Notes: generated by a model not told the origin, from the sequence alone. Shown: positions 1 to 5,878, numbered from the stretch's first letter. The stretch is 5,878 nucleotides of DNA from Acidobacteriota bacterium (GCA_003223595.1 QHVR01000228.1:1-5878), one strand, 5' to 3'. Numbers and translations: made by a program.

Positions 1-91
1 AACTCGTGGTCTTGCAGCCGTGGACAAAATGCGCTTTTGCGGAGCCTCTAAGATCATGGCCTTTCCAGAAACACAATGAACTTCGAAAGCC
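1..91. other. Left-edge non-coding segment downstream of the phosphoesterase
   Basis: These 91 bases lie 3' of the phosphoesterase stop. No coding region, RNA gene or convincing terminator is visible. A 3-bp CGC/GCG stem with a four-base loop at 32-41 is followed on the minus strand by TTTT (26-29), which is too weak to call a terminator. Confidence 0.4.
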
Positions 92-1540
92 CTACTGGAG
101 GGCCTGCGCGTTACAGGTTCCATTTGTATTCTGTGTGGGAGGGGTGGGGGGAGTCGCCCAGGGCACGCCCTGAAAGTCGAAGAACTCGGTCATATCCATT
201 TGTGCTGCGTCCCGCTTGGTGAGCGATGGCACCTGAAAGCGCGCTTCAATCAGCTTCAGTATTGCCGTTGAATCGGCTACGGTGTGCGACACGTAATTCT
301 TCTTCGTGAAGGGTGAGATCACGATCAGGGGTACTCGGTAACCCGTGTAATTGAAGTTGCAATTCACTCCCGATCCCGAAGTACAGATATCACCTTTCAG
401 CAGGTCAATCGGCGCCATTCCGTCGGGATTCACGGTGGGCTGAGGAGGGACATGATCATAAAATCCTCCCGACTCGTCGTAGGTGAGAATAAAAGCCGAG
501 TCCTTCCATGACGGACTGGTCATGAGCGCGTTGATCAAACTGGCGGCGTACGCCGCGCCGACCTGAATGCTCGCTTGGGAATCGGGATGCTCATCCCGGT
601 TGGACAGGTACCCGCTCTCGATGAAGGCTACTGCGGGTAAGGTCCCGGCGTGCAGATCGGAGAGGTATTGCGAGATCGGGACAACATTGCTGGGGAGCTG
701 ATTCGGCGGCGCAAAGTTCCTGAACTGTGTCAGGAAGGTGCACGGGCCACTCGAAGGAGAAGTGTCGGTCCCATCCGGAGTCTTCGTACACGTGTCATCG
801 GTGTAGTACACCTTCCAGCTGACGCCGGCGCTGGTCAGCGAGTCGAAGATGGTTAGCGCCTGTAGCGAAGCGTTGTCCGTGGCGGTGGTTCCCGGCGGGT
901 AGGCGTATCCCTGGGAAGTGGCGGCAAACAGATAGAGCCGATTGACTTGCGTGCGGTCCATCACGGGAGCGAACCAGCGATCCGACGTGGCAAACTTGGA
1001 TGCCATGAAGTAGTAATAATTCAGGTCGCTGCCGTCGTAGTAGCCCATGGCGCGAATGCCGGCGGTATCGGTGTAGGCCGGGGCGGCACCTGCTTTATTT
1101 TCGTTGGCCGCGAAATTGGCGGCGTTCCAGACGAAACCATCCATCTGGGGTGTGCTGGACAGGGGATGCTGCAAGTTCCAGTCCAGATGGCTTTCATCCC
1201 AGGACGGGCTCAGGTTTTCCACACATTCACTCGCCAGGTGATATGCAGCAACATTAGTCCCGCTCGTCCAACCCGGGTTGGAAGCATTACCGGGAATACC
1301 GTCGAATTTTTGAGCCGGATAGCCATTCGCGGCCCAATAGGCGGGCAACTGCCCGAAATAGTGATCGAAGGAGCGGTTCTCCTGAACCATTACGATGACG
1401 TGATTGATATTGCTAACGGCGGGATCGAGCGGAACGGGAGGAGCGCCGGGGCCGAGTTTAAGGCCTTGGCAGGCGCAAATCAGCATAGACAAGCCAATGG
1501 TCGTTGCCGTAGCGCACGCTCGTTTGATCCCAAAGATCAT
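92..1540 (-). CDS. Lipoprotein phosphoesterase (phospholipase C / acid phosphatase family)
   Basis: This is a predicted exported phosphomonoesterase or phospholipase C of the phosphoesterase family (alkaline phosphatase-like fold), 482 residues. Residues 1-24 form a lipoprotein-type signal with basic K6/R7, a hydrophobic core and an I-C-A-C lipobox (C24), so it is probably membrane-anchored. Family motifs follow in order: ENRSFDHYFG at 54-63, a metal-binding start of the fold; DRTQVNR at 195-201, where T197 sits at the nucleophile position; DEHP at 316-319; TYDESGGFYDH at 353-363, the second metal cluster; and H419. All expected catalytic blocks appear present. The protein stops soon after the catalytic domain, with a Pro/Thr-rich end, and lacks the C-terminal repeats of classical phospholipases C. 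Its length is closer to AcpA-type acid phosphatases. It has no twin-arginine motif. The ATG start is supported by GGAGGG six bases upstream. The substrate (phospholipid, nucleotide or other ester) cannot be told from the sequence. The gene is transcribed divergently from the glycoside hydrolase. Confidence 0.9.
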   Translation of the reverse strand: MIFGIKRACATATTIGLSMLICACQGLKLGPGAPPVPLDPAVSNINHVIVMVQENRSFDHYFGQLPAYWAANGYPAQKFDGIPGNASNPGWTSGTNVAAYHLASECVENLSPSWDESHLDWNLQHPLSSTPQMDGFVWNAANFAANENKAGAAPAYTDTAGIRAMGYYDGSDLNYYYFMASKFATSDRWFAPVMDRTQVNRLYLFAATSQGYAYPPGTTATDNASLQALTIFDSLTSAGVSWKVYYTDDTCTKTPDGTDTSPSSGPCTFLTQFRNFAPPNQLPSNVVPISQYLSDLHAGTLPAVAFIESGYLSNRDEHPDSQASIQVGAAYAASLINALMTSPSWKDSAFILTYDESGGFYDHVPPQPTVNPDGMAPIDLLKGDICTSGSGVNCNFNYTGYRVPLIVISPFTKKNYVSHTVADSTAILKLIEARFQVPSLTKRDAAQMDMTEFFDFQGVPWATPPTPPTQNTNGTCNAQALQ

Positions 1541-1546
1541 CCAGGG

Positions 1547-1552
1547 CCCTCC
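1547..1552 (-). promoter_or_regulatory. Ribosome binding site of the phosphoesterase gene
   Basis: GGAGGG read on the minus strand lies six bases before the ATG at 1540. This is a near-perfect Shine-Dalgarno match at good spacing, and it fixes the start that gives a complete lipoprotein signal peptide. Confidence 0.75.
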
Positions 1553-1953
1553 ACTTCATTTCAGGAACTGACACAGCCACTCTTGGATGAAAGGAAGCCT
1601 CTGAACGTTGGCTTGGCTTGCGCCTACAGCATCTCTGATTCGTTGCCAAACACCTCATCTAGAAAGAGTTGAGGCAGGAAGCCAGCGAACCTTGGGATTC
1701 TGTTACGAATTGGAGAGCTCCTGCTCGGCCCGCACATCTCGGGAAATAAATTCGCCGCCTAGTCATAGCAGGTAAGGTCTCTACGAAAGGGCTTGTACTA
1801 ACGGCACCTTCCCCGGCGCGCCTCTTTCGCACTACTCTCGCGAGTCGTCCCAGAAAGTCCCAGCTGGTTCCAGGGAATCTACAGGCTGAGCCGCCTCCCC
1901 TCGAAACCGGTTCTCGCAAGATGCAAGCGCAAGGCCCCTGTAACTCCGCTCTT

Positions 1954-1958
1954 GAGGG
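1954..1958 (+). promoter_or_regulatory. Ribosome binding site of the glycoside hydrolase gene
   Basis: GAGGG stands three bases before the ATG at 1962. The spacing is short but the match is clear. The start gives a typical Sec signal peptide, which supports it over later ATG codons. Confidence 0.55.
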
Positions 1959-1961
1959 CAG

Positions 1962-3863
1962 ATGTGTCGCAAAAATCTGTGTGCTCTTTTTCTGCTCCTG
2001 TCCGTGACAGGAGTTTGCGTGGCGGGAAATTCCGTCGTACCCACAACCACTCTAGCCGCCCAGACGGCGAATAATACGAGTGCTGCCAGCAGTTTTCCCA
2101 ATCAGAGTAATGGCAATTCCGCGCCTGGAAACGCCAGCAAGGTCGATGTGCACTCCCTGCTGTATCCCGGCGCTACGACCAAGGTCTACGCACATTTGAT
2201 GCTGTGGTTCGGAGGCACGAACCACATGAACATCGGTTACAACTCCACCGATCCCGCGCAGGTTCATCGCCAGATTACAGATATGATCAGCCGCGGGATC
2301 GATGGCGTCGTAATCGACTGGTATGGACCAAACAACAGCACCGACCAAGCCACAAAACTAGTAATGGCCGAAGCGGAAAAGCATCCAGGATTCAGTTTCG
2401 CGATCATGGTGGACCAGGGCGCCATCAAGTGGAACTCATGTTCGGGCTGCTCACCGCAAGCAGCTTTGATCAATCAATTGCAATACGTCGAGCAAACCTA
2501 CTTCCCCTCGCCGGCTTATATGAGGTTGCAAGGCAGGCCGATTGTAACCAACTTCAATGTGGACCTTGGCTACGCGATCAATTGGAGCCAGGTCACGGCT
2601 GCACTGTCGTCACAGCCCCTTTTCTGGTTCCAAAACAACAGCGGTTTCACGCATCCGCTGAGCGGGGGAAGTTACTCGTGGGTCATGCCGACGACTACCG
2701 ACTACGGCATTGGGTATCTGGGAAGCTTCTACAACGCAGGGTTTTCCCAGCCCAATGCCGAAACAGTCGGAGCCACCTACAAGGGCTTCAACGACACCCT
2801 TGCGTCCTGGGGATCGAACCGCATCATGGGACAGCAATGCGGCCAAACCTGGCTGCAGACGTTTTCGGAGATTAACAAGCTCTATAACTCTGGCAGGCAA
2901 TTACCCACTCTTCAGTTGGTGACGTGGAACGATTACGAAGAAGCCACCGAGATCGAAACCGGCATCAACAACTGCCTGACGGTTTCAGCCTCGGTTTCCG
3001 GCAACTCGCTCGCCTGGAGTATCAAGGGAAACGAGAATACCGTTCATCATTACGTCGCCTACGTGAGCATCGATGGCAAGAACCTGATGCAGTTGAGGAA
3101 TGCCGTCCCTGGTACGAGATCACTGAACCTGTGCAGCTACTCGATTCCAAACGGCAGCTATACCGGATTCGTGCAGGCAGTCGGGAAACCAAGTATGCGA
3201 AATCAAATGTCCGGCCCGGTGAAATTCAATTTGAACTGCGCCGGCACAACGACAGCAGGTGGCGGCACGAGTGGCGGGGGCGGATCGAGCGGTGGTGGCA
3301 CGACAGGCGGCGGGGGAAGCGGCTCGGGCGGGACCGGGAGCACGCCTCAGAATGCCACCATCAGCGTGGCTGCCAATCCCTCAGCCATGACGATTGCCGC
3401 GGGGACTATGGCTAAAATCAAGGTGACGGTCACGCCGCAAGCGGGATCTTTTAATCAGGCGGTGGCTTTGACCTGTTCGGAACTCCCGAACAACCTAAGC
3501 TGTTCGTTCTCCCCGGCGTCCGTTACTCCTGGCGCCGGCGCCGTCAGTTCCGTGCTCACTTTCAAAACCGTCGTCCCGGTGTCCGCGAACCGGAGAGAAC
3601 GTCGAAGCTTCTTTTTCGCCACCGGACTGTTCAGCTTCGGACTGTTTGGCATAACCTTCATCGGCAAAGCCAGGCGCAGAGAGATGCTGATCGGGCTCGG
3701 ATCCGTCATCCTGCTGGGCTTGCTTATTGGCAGCGTCTCTTGCGGCGGGAACAGCATGAAGCCCGTAATCGCCAGCTCGCCCATGAGTACTTATGCGGTC
3801 ACCATTAACGGCGCCGCCGGAACCGTTCAGGCCGCTACTACCGTTTCCGTTACCGTTAAATAG
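1962..3863 (+). CDS. Secreted GH71/GH99-like glycoside hydrolase with split Ig-like, membrane-hairpin C-terminus
   Basis: This 633-residue exported protein is probably an endo-acting glycosidase. Residues 1-22 are a Sec signal (R3/K4, then a Leu-rich core, cleavage near CVAG). Residues 23-60 are a Thr/Asn/Ser-rich linker. Residues 66-338 resemble the TIM barrel of the GH71/GH99 group, with GIDGVVIDWYGP at 112-123, MVD at 149-151, RPIVTNF at 192-198 and WNDYEEATEIE at 322-332. The last block lines up with the GH99 catalytic WNEWHEGTQIE pattern, placing D324 and E327 at the two acidic catalytic positions. D instead of E at the first is GH71-like. Residues 340-426 look like a fibronectin-III-type beta domain. 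Residues 433-459 are a Gly-rich linker, 463-537 are Ig-like strands, 549-568 and 575-592 are hydrophobic segments around KARRR, C594-G-G follows, and 608-632 are the remaining Ig-like strands. The substrate is unknown; alpha-mannan or alpha-glucan are family precedents only. It converges on the glycosyltransferase and its 3' end lies antisense to that gene. Confidence 0.85.
   Translation: MCRKNLCALFLLLSVTGVCVAGNSVVPTTTLAAQTANNTSAASSFPNQSNGNSAPGNASKVDVHSLLYPGATTKVYAHLMLWFGGTNHMNIGYNSTDPAQVHRQITDMISRGIDGVVIDWYGPNNSTDQATKLVMAEAEKHPGFSFAIMVDQGAIKWNSCSGCSPQAALINQLQYVEQTYFPSPAYMRLQGRPIVTNFNVDLGYAINWSQVTAALSSQPLFWFQNNSGFTHPLSGGSYSWVMPTTTDYGIGYLGSFYNAGFSQPNAETVGATYKGFNDTLASWGSNRIMGQQCGQTWLQTFSEINKLYNSGRQLPTLQLVTWNDYEEATEIETGINNCLTVSASVSGNSLAWSIKGNENTVHHYVAYVSIDGKNLMQLRNAVPGTRSLNLCSYSIPNGSYTGFVQAVGKPSMRNQMSGPVKFNLNCAGTTTAGGGTSGGGGSSGGGTTGGGGSGSGGTGSTPQNATISVAANPSAMTIAAGTMAKIKVTVTPQAGSFNQAVALTCSELPNNLSCSFSPASVTPGAGAVSSVLTFKTVVPVSANRRERRSFFFATGLFSFGLFGITFIGKARRREMLIGLGSVILLGLLIGSVSCGGNSMKPVIASSPMSTYAVTINGAAGTVQAATTVSVTVK
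3258..3338 (+). repeat. Gly/Ser/Thr-rich low-complexity linker coding segment
   Basis: Residues 433-459 of the hydrolase consist of imperfect GGGT/GGGGS units, encoded by degenerate GGCGG/GGTGG tracts. It reads as a flexible tether between the catalytic and FN3-like part and the C-terminal Ig-like, membrane-associated part. Such a tract can vary in length through slippage. Confidence 0.8.
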
Positions 3864-5162
3864 CTCTGGCTCGGCATGACCGTTCCACGGAGCATGAATC
3901 ATCGTGGAACGGCGTGCCCAGCCCAGCGAATTCCGTGTCATCAATCGCAACAGCAGAGACTTCGAAGGGATCCAACGCGGCAACCGGCGGAAACGGGAGA
4001 CGTAGCGCAAGGTCTGCACTCGCTGCTGCAGCTCGAAATGCCGTATGTACTTCTGCACCACATTCGGCATGGTCATGCGCAAGCCCGCTGAGAAATTCTG
4101 CACCGCCATCCTATGCTGTTTTTCCGTGTTCTGAAGGAAGTCCGCCAAGCAATCGGCGAGTCCCTGTGCATCTCCCGGAGGATAGAATTCGATGGCCAGT
4201 TCTTCGCCCTGCGCCATTTGCCGGAAGTCGGCAATATCCGCCGAGATAATCGGTACACCGTAAGCGCACGCCAGGTGCGCAACGCCGCTGCAACCTGTGG
4301 ACGATGAGTAGGGCATCACGGCTACGGTGGAGCTCTGAAATAGCTCCGGGAGGTCATCCTCCGCAACGTATCCTCGGAACTCGATGCGCTCGTTTCCGGC
4401 ACATTGCGCTTTCACCGATTCGATGTAGCCCGGAGCCTGCGGATGATCTCCGCCCGCGACGATTAGTCGTGCTTCCGGCATCTTCTCCGCCAGCAAGTTG
4501 AACGATTCAATCATCAGTTCGAGGCGTTTGTACGTGCCCCATTTTCCGAATGCGAGAATGCGGTGAACCGGATTGCCGCGTCGTGAAAAATCCGGGAACT
4601 CCGGTCTCCTGGTTAAAATGCCATGGGCCCGCAGGTGGACGTTGTCGCGGCCATACTTGTCATTCAGAATTTTTCGATAGCCCGGCATCAACACAGAAAC
4701 GGAATTCGAAAGCAGAAGCATGCGCGTGGCGATCGCTCCCGCGAAGCGATAAAGGTGCTCGTGGCGAACTCCGACATCCTTCAGTTCCACCGTATCCATG
4801 AGGTGATGAAGTGTGACGTGCGTGTAGCGGCCACTGAGGCGAGCGAGAAGGGGCGTCATCAAACCACCGAACGCAATGAGCGGATTCCTGCCGAAGGTGC
4901 TGAACAGCAGGTTGAACCACACGACGTCGGGCTTCAGCTGGCCCAAGGTTTTCAGCAGCCGGTACGGACTCGCAGGATCATCGAACGACCAGCAACGGAC
5001 AACTGAAAAGCCATCCAGTTCCGCGGGCTCGCCGGGCAGTTGATCTGCCAGAACAGTGAGGTTGAGGAACGGATTGCGCTGTAACTCTTGAGCAATATGA
5101 AATCCATACTCGCTCAAGCCTCCGGTGCTCGGAGGGAAAGTTGTGACCAGACAAATCTTCAT
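3495..5162 (-). CDS. GT4-family (GT-B fold) glycosyltransferase with long antisense-encoded tail
   Basis: This is a predicted cytoplasmic or membrane-associated retaining glycosyltransferase for surface polysaccharide assembly. The N-terminus MKICLVTTFPPSTGG with GG at 14-15 is typical of GT-B enzymes. LHH at 118-120, FGKWGTYKRLE at 205-215, VAGGDH at 235-240, FRGYV at 262-266 and the PYSSSTGCSGVAHLACAYG segment (284-302) mark the Rossmann domains and donor site. At the EX7E positions T289 and L297 replace both glutamates. Conserved-looking sequence ends near residue 380-415, the usual length of the family (about 370-420). The frame continues to 555 residues with a low-complexity, hydrophilic tail that is antisense to the hydrolase gene, so the true functional end may be near 3915. 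The start is supported by GGGAG four bases upstream. The gene follows the kinase-like gene by 64 bp on the same strand, probably as one operon. Confidence 0.88.
   Translation of the reverse strand: MKICLVTTFPPSTGGLSEYGFHIAQELQRNPFLNLTVLADQLPGEPAELDGFSVVRCWSFDDPASPYRLLKTLGQLKPDVVWFNLLFSTFGRNPLIAFGGLMTPLLARLSGRYTHVTLHHLMDTVELKDVGVRHEHLYRFAGAIATRMLLLSNSVSVLMPGYRKILNDKYGRDNVHLRAHGILTRRPEFPDFSRRGNPVHRILAFGKWGTYKRLELMIESFNLLAEKMPEARLIVAGGDHPQAPGYIESVKAQCAGNERIEFRGYVAEDDLPELFQSSTVAVMPYSSSTGCSGVAHLACAYGVPIISADIADFRQMAQGEELAIEFYPPGDAQGLADCLADFLQNTEKQHRMAVQNFSAGLRMTMPNVVQKYIRHFELQQRVQTLRYVSRFRRLPRWIPSKSLLLRLMTRNSLGWARRSTMIHAPWNGHAEPELFNGNGNGSSGLNGSGGAVNGDRISTHGRAGDYGLHAVPAARDAANKQAQQDDGSEPDQHLSAPGFADEGYAKQSEAEQSGGEKEASTFSPVRGHRDDGFESEHGTDGAGARSNGRRGERTA
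3591..3752 (+). other. Transmembrane hairpin with internal lipobox-like motif, inserted in an Ig-like domain
   Basis: This segment encodes hydrolase residues 544-597. RRERR (544-548) precedes a first hydrophobic stretch (549-568), then KARRRE (569-574), a second hydrophobic stretch (575-592) and S-V-S-C-G-G (591-596). The stretch from KARRR to C594 has the n-, h- and c-region layout of a lipoprotein signal peptide, although Ser at -3 is atypical. The flanking residues 463-537 and 608-632 read as the two parts of one Ig-like domain. Anchoring to the cell envelope is inferred, not shown. Confidence 0.6.
3873..3918. terminator. Strong hairpin just after the hydrolase stop codon, possible bidirectional terminator
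   Basis: A perfect 10-bp inverted repeat (CCGTTCCACG at 3880-3889, CGTGGAACGG at 3903-3912) encloses a 13-base loop. The stem extends by six more pairs (3873-3878 with 3913-3918, one G-U) if A3879 is bulged. It begins nine bases after the hydrolase stop at 3861-3863, the usual place for a terminator. Neither side has a T-tract, so it is not a canonical intrinsic terminator; it could act as a 3'-end stabiliser or a factor-assisted terminator. It also lies within the glycosyltransferase reading frame, at codons 415-430. Confidence 0.5.
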
Positions 5163-5166
5163 TCGT

Positions 5167-5171
5167 CTCCC
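5167..5171 (-). promoter_or_regulatory. Ribosome binding site of the glycosyltransferase gene
   Basis: GGGAG on the minus strand lies four bases before the ATG at 5162. Together with the canonical GT4 N-terminus directly after the ATG, this fixes the start. The 64-bp gap to the upstream kinase stop also contains a 13-base dyad (TGCTTT-C-AAAGCA, 5197-5209) of unknown meaning; its loop is too small for a strong terminator. Confidence 0.6.
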
Positions 5172-5226
5172 GTGGCTGGCAGCAAGAGATTCGATGTGCT
5201 TTCAAAGCAAGATGTTGCAGGTGGAC

Positions 5227-5878
5227 TCAACAACGGGTAGGCACGTTTTCACCGTCCGCACTCTGCGCCGGTCCGGCAGCCAAGGGGTATTGCAACCGAA
5301 GATCAATCTCGGTATTCAAGGAATCCTGCGCGACGGCATTCCTGATGAACTCAGTAGCCTCGGCGACAGGAAGAGGAGGAACCACGGTCATGCTTACGAG
5401 GCGACTCAGGCGCAGGTAAGCCTCGCGGTTGTGACGAACAAACTCCAGTGGATATTCGGGTTTCCGCAGAGTGGCGGCCTCGGGGTCAGCATCCAGCAAA
5501 AAAGCGAGATCCGGTTTGGGAATAAACATTAGCAGCAAGCGAACGTAGAAACGGATCATCCGATTCTGCAAGGGGAGATTTGCCAATTCGTCATAAATGT
5601 AACGATCGAACACGATGAAATCTACGCCGGAGTCTGCGCTGCGCGCCACGACGCTGCAGAGGCTGACTGCGTCGAATAAATAGAGCAGCAGCCGGAATGC
5701 AGTGAGATACCAGGAGCGAACGTTTTTATCGCGACGCATGATGGGATTGTCGGGGCTACCCACTCCTTTGTCGCCTTTGAAAGCCTTCAGTCTGGCGTGC
5801 TCACGAGATCTGGCGAGTGCCACGACGTCATCCCAAAACGTAAACAGCGGAACCTGCAATCCGGATTCGCGCAAATGA
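5227..5878 (-). CDS. Thymidylate-kinase-like P-loop kinase, 5' end outside the window
   Basis: This is a partial P-loop kinase of the thymidylate kinase-like group. The visible 216 residues begin mid-gene: the frame is open to the right edge, and the first in-window start-like codon (TTG at 5874) sits inside a helix-like stretch (HLRESGLQVPLFTFWDD), so it is not the real start. The Walker A loop should lie just outside. Numbered from that TTG, the DRY motif (D90-R91-Y92) after hydrophobic VDFIVF matches the nucleoside-monophosphate-binding DRY/DRx motif. PDLAFLLDADPEAA (121-134) matches the conserved strand and turn before the lid, and RKPEYPLEFVRHNREAYLRL (137-156) fits the lid and following helix. 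A basic GDKGVGSPDNPIMRRDKNVRS insert (34-54) is not typical of housekeeping dTMP kinases. The substrate is therefore uncertain; a phosphorylated sugar, nucleotide or other compound tied to polysaccharide synthesis is possible. The glycosyltransferase follows in the same direction. Confidence 0.75.
   Translation of the reverse strand, partial: HLRESGLQVPLFTFWDDVVALARSREHARLKAFKGDKGVGSPDNPIMRRDKNVRSWYLTAFRLLLYLFDAVSLCSVVARSADSGVDFIVFDRYIYDELANLPLQNRMIRFYVRLLLMFIPKPDLAFLLDADPEAATLRKPEYPLEFVRHNREAYLRLSRLVSMTVVPPLPVAEATEFIRNAVAQDSLNTEIDLRLQYPLAAGPAQSADGENVPTRC

Larger units (their letters stand above)
1541..1961. promoter_or_regulatory. Divergent intergenic region between phosphoesterase and glycoside hydrolase
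   Basis: These 421 bases separate two gene starts that point away from each other, so the promoters of both genes should lie here unless one gene is read from further away. I found no convincing sigma-70 pair for either direction. On the minus strand a TTGGCA-like -35 near 1650 is followed about 17 bases later by only a poor -10. Short perfect palindromes occur at 1837-1844 (CTCGCGAG) and 1905-1912 (AACCGGTT), but both are too short to call operators. Open frames inside the spacer lack a credible start context and protein character. The SD-like GAGGG at 1954-1958 belongs to the downstream gene. Confidence 0.5.

Noticed and set aside
26..41. Possible terminator of the phosphoesterase gene
   Set aside because: The stem is only three base pairs and the T-run only four bases.
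947..1672. 241-codon open frame on the plus strand opposite the phosphoesterase
   Set aside because: It lies antisense to a gene with a full set of family motifs, has no recognisable domain, and runs into the spacer without a gene-like end. It is explained as an open frame in high-GC coding DNA.
1837..1912. Short palindromes CTCGCGAG and AACCGGTT as operators
   Set aside because: Single eight-base palindromes are expected by chance at this length, and there is no second copy or nearby promoter to support them.
1832..2101. 89-codon minus-strand frame with a hydrophobic N-terminus across the hydrolase start
   Set aside because: It begins inside the hydrolase coding region and its hydrophobic start is the antisense of the Thr/Asn linker. 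There is no independent support.
2204..2875. 223-codon plus-strand frame inside the hydrolase
   Set aside because: It is a shifted frame within the well-supported catalytic domain, rich in Arg, Gln and His as expected of an out-of-frame reading.
3841..3858. Three tandem hexamers CCGTTT/CCGTTA/CCGTTA
   Set aside because: They encode the alternating Val-Ser-Val-Thr-Val end of the Ig-like domain and explain the Asn-Gly repeats on the opposite strand. They are too short to treat as an independent repeat element.
5227..5874. Complete kinase starting at TTG 5874
   Set aside because: The frame continues upstream through a His codon to the window edge, and the Walker A loop that must precede this region is missing. 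The gene is therefore cut by the edge.

Overview
The window most likely comes from an Acidobacteriota (Terriglobia-like) genome. This rests on the moderately high GC content and on the C-terminal architecture of the protein at 1962-3863. That protein carries a Gly/Ser/Thr-rich linker, an Ig-like half-domain, two hydrophobic segments around a KARRR basic cluster, a Cys-Gly-Gly motif and a final Ig-like strand pair, an arrangement I associate with large secreted acidobacterial proteins. The assignment comes from recognition, not from a search.

Layout. Positions 92-1540 (minus) encode a lipoprotein phosphoesterase of the phospholipase C / acid phosphatase family. A 421-bp divergent spacer (1541-1961) separates it from a secreted, modular GH71/GH99-like glycoside hydrolase at 1962-3863 (plus). 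Facing the hydrolase are two minus-strand genes that look like one transcription unit: a thymidylate-kinase-like P-loop kinase (5227 to the right edge, with its 5' end outside the window), then 64 bp, then a GT4-type glycosyltransferase (3495-5162). The left 91 bases hold no gene I can support. I see no RNA gene, insertion sequence, CRISPR array or attachment site.

The kinase and glycosyltransferase look like the end of a cell-surface polysaccharide cluster, and the hydrolase may trim or degrade such a glycan outside the cytoplasm. That link is inference from position. The phosphoesterase would act in the periplasm or at the outer surface, releasing phosphate from esters or lipids.

Three points deserve most attention. 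First, the last 369 bp of the glycosyltransferase frame run codon-for-codon antisense to the C-terminus of the hydrolase, so about 125-140 residues of its annotated tail may be a read-through artefact or a newly recruited extension. Second, the hydrolase C-terminus is an Ig-like domain apparently split by a transmembrane hairpin that ends in something resembling an internal lipoprotein signal. This could be an undescribed surface-anchoring module. Third, the glycosyltransferase lacks both glutamates of the usual GT4 EX7E motif.
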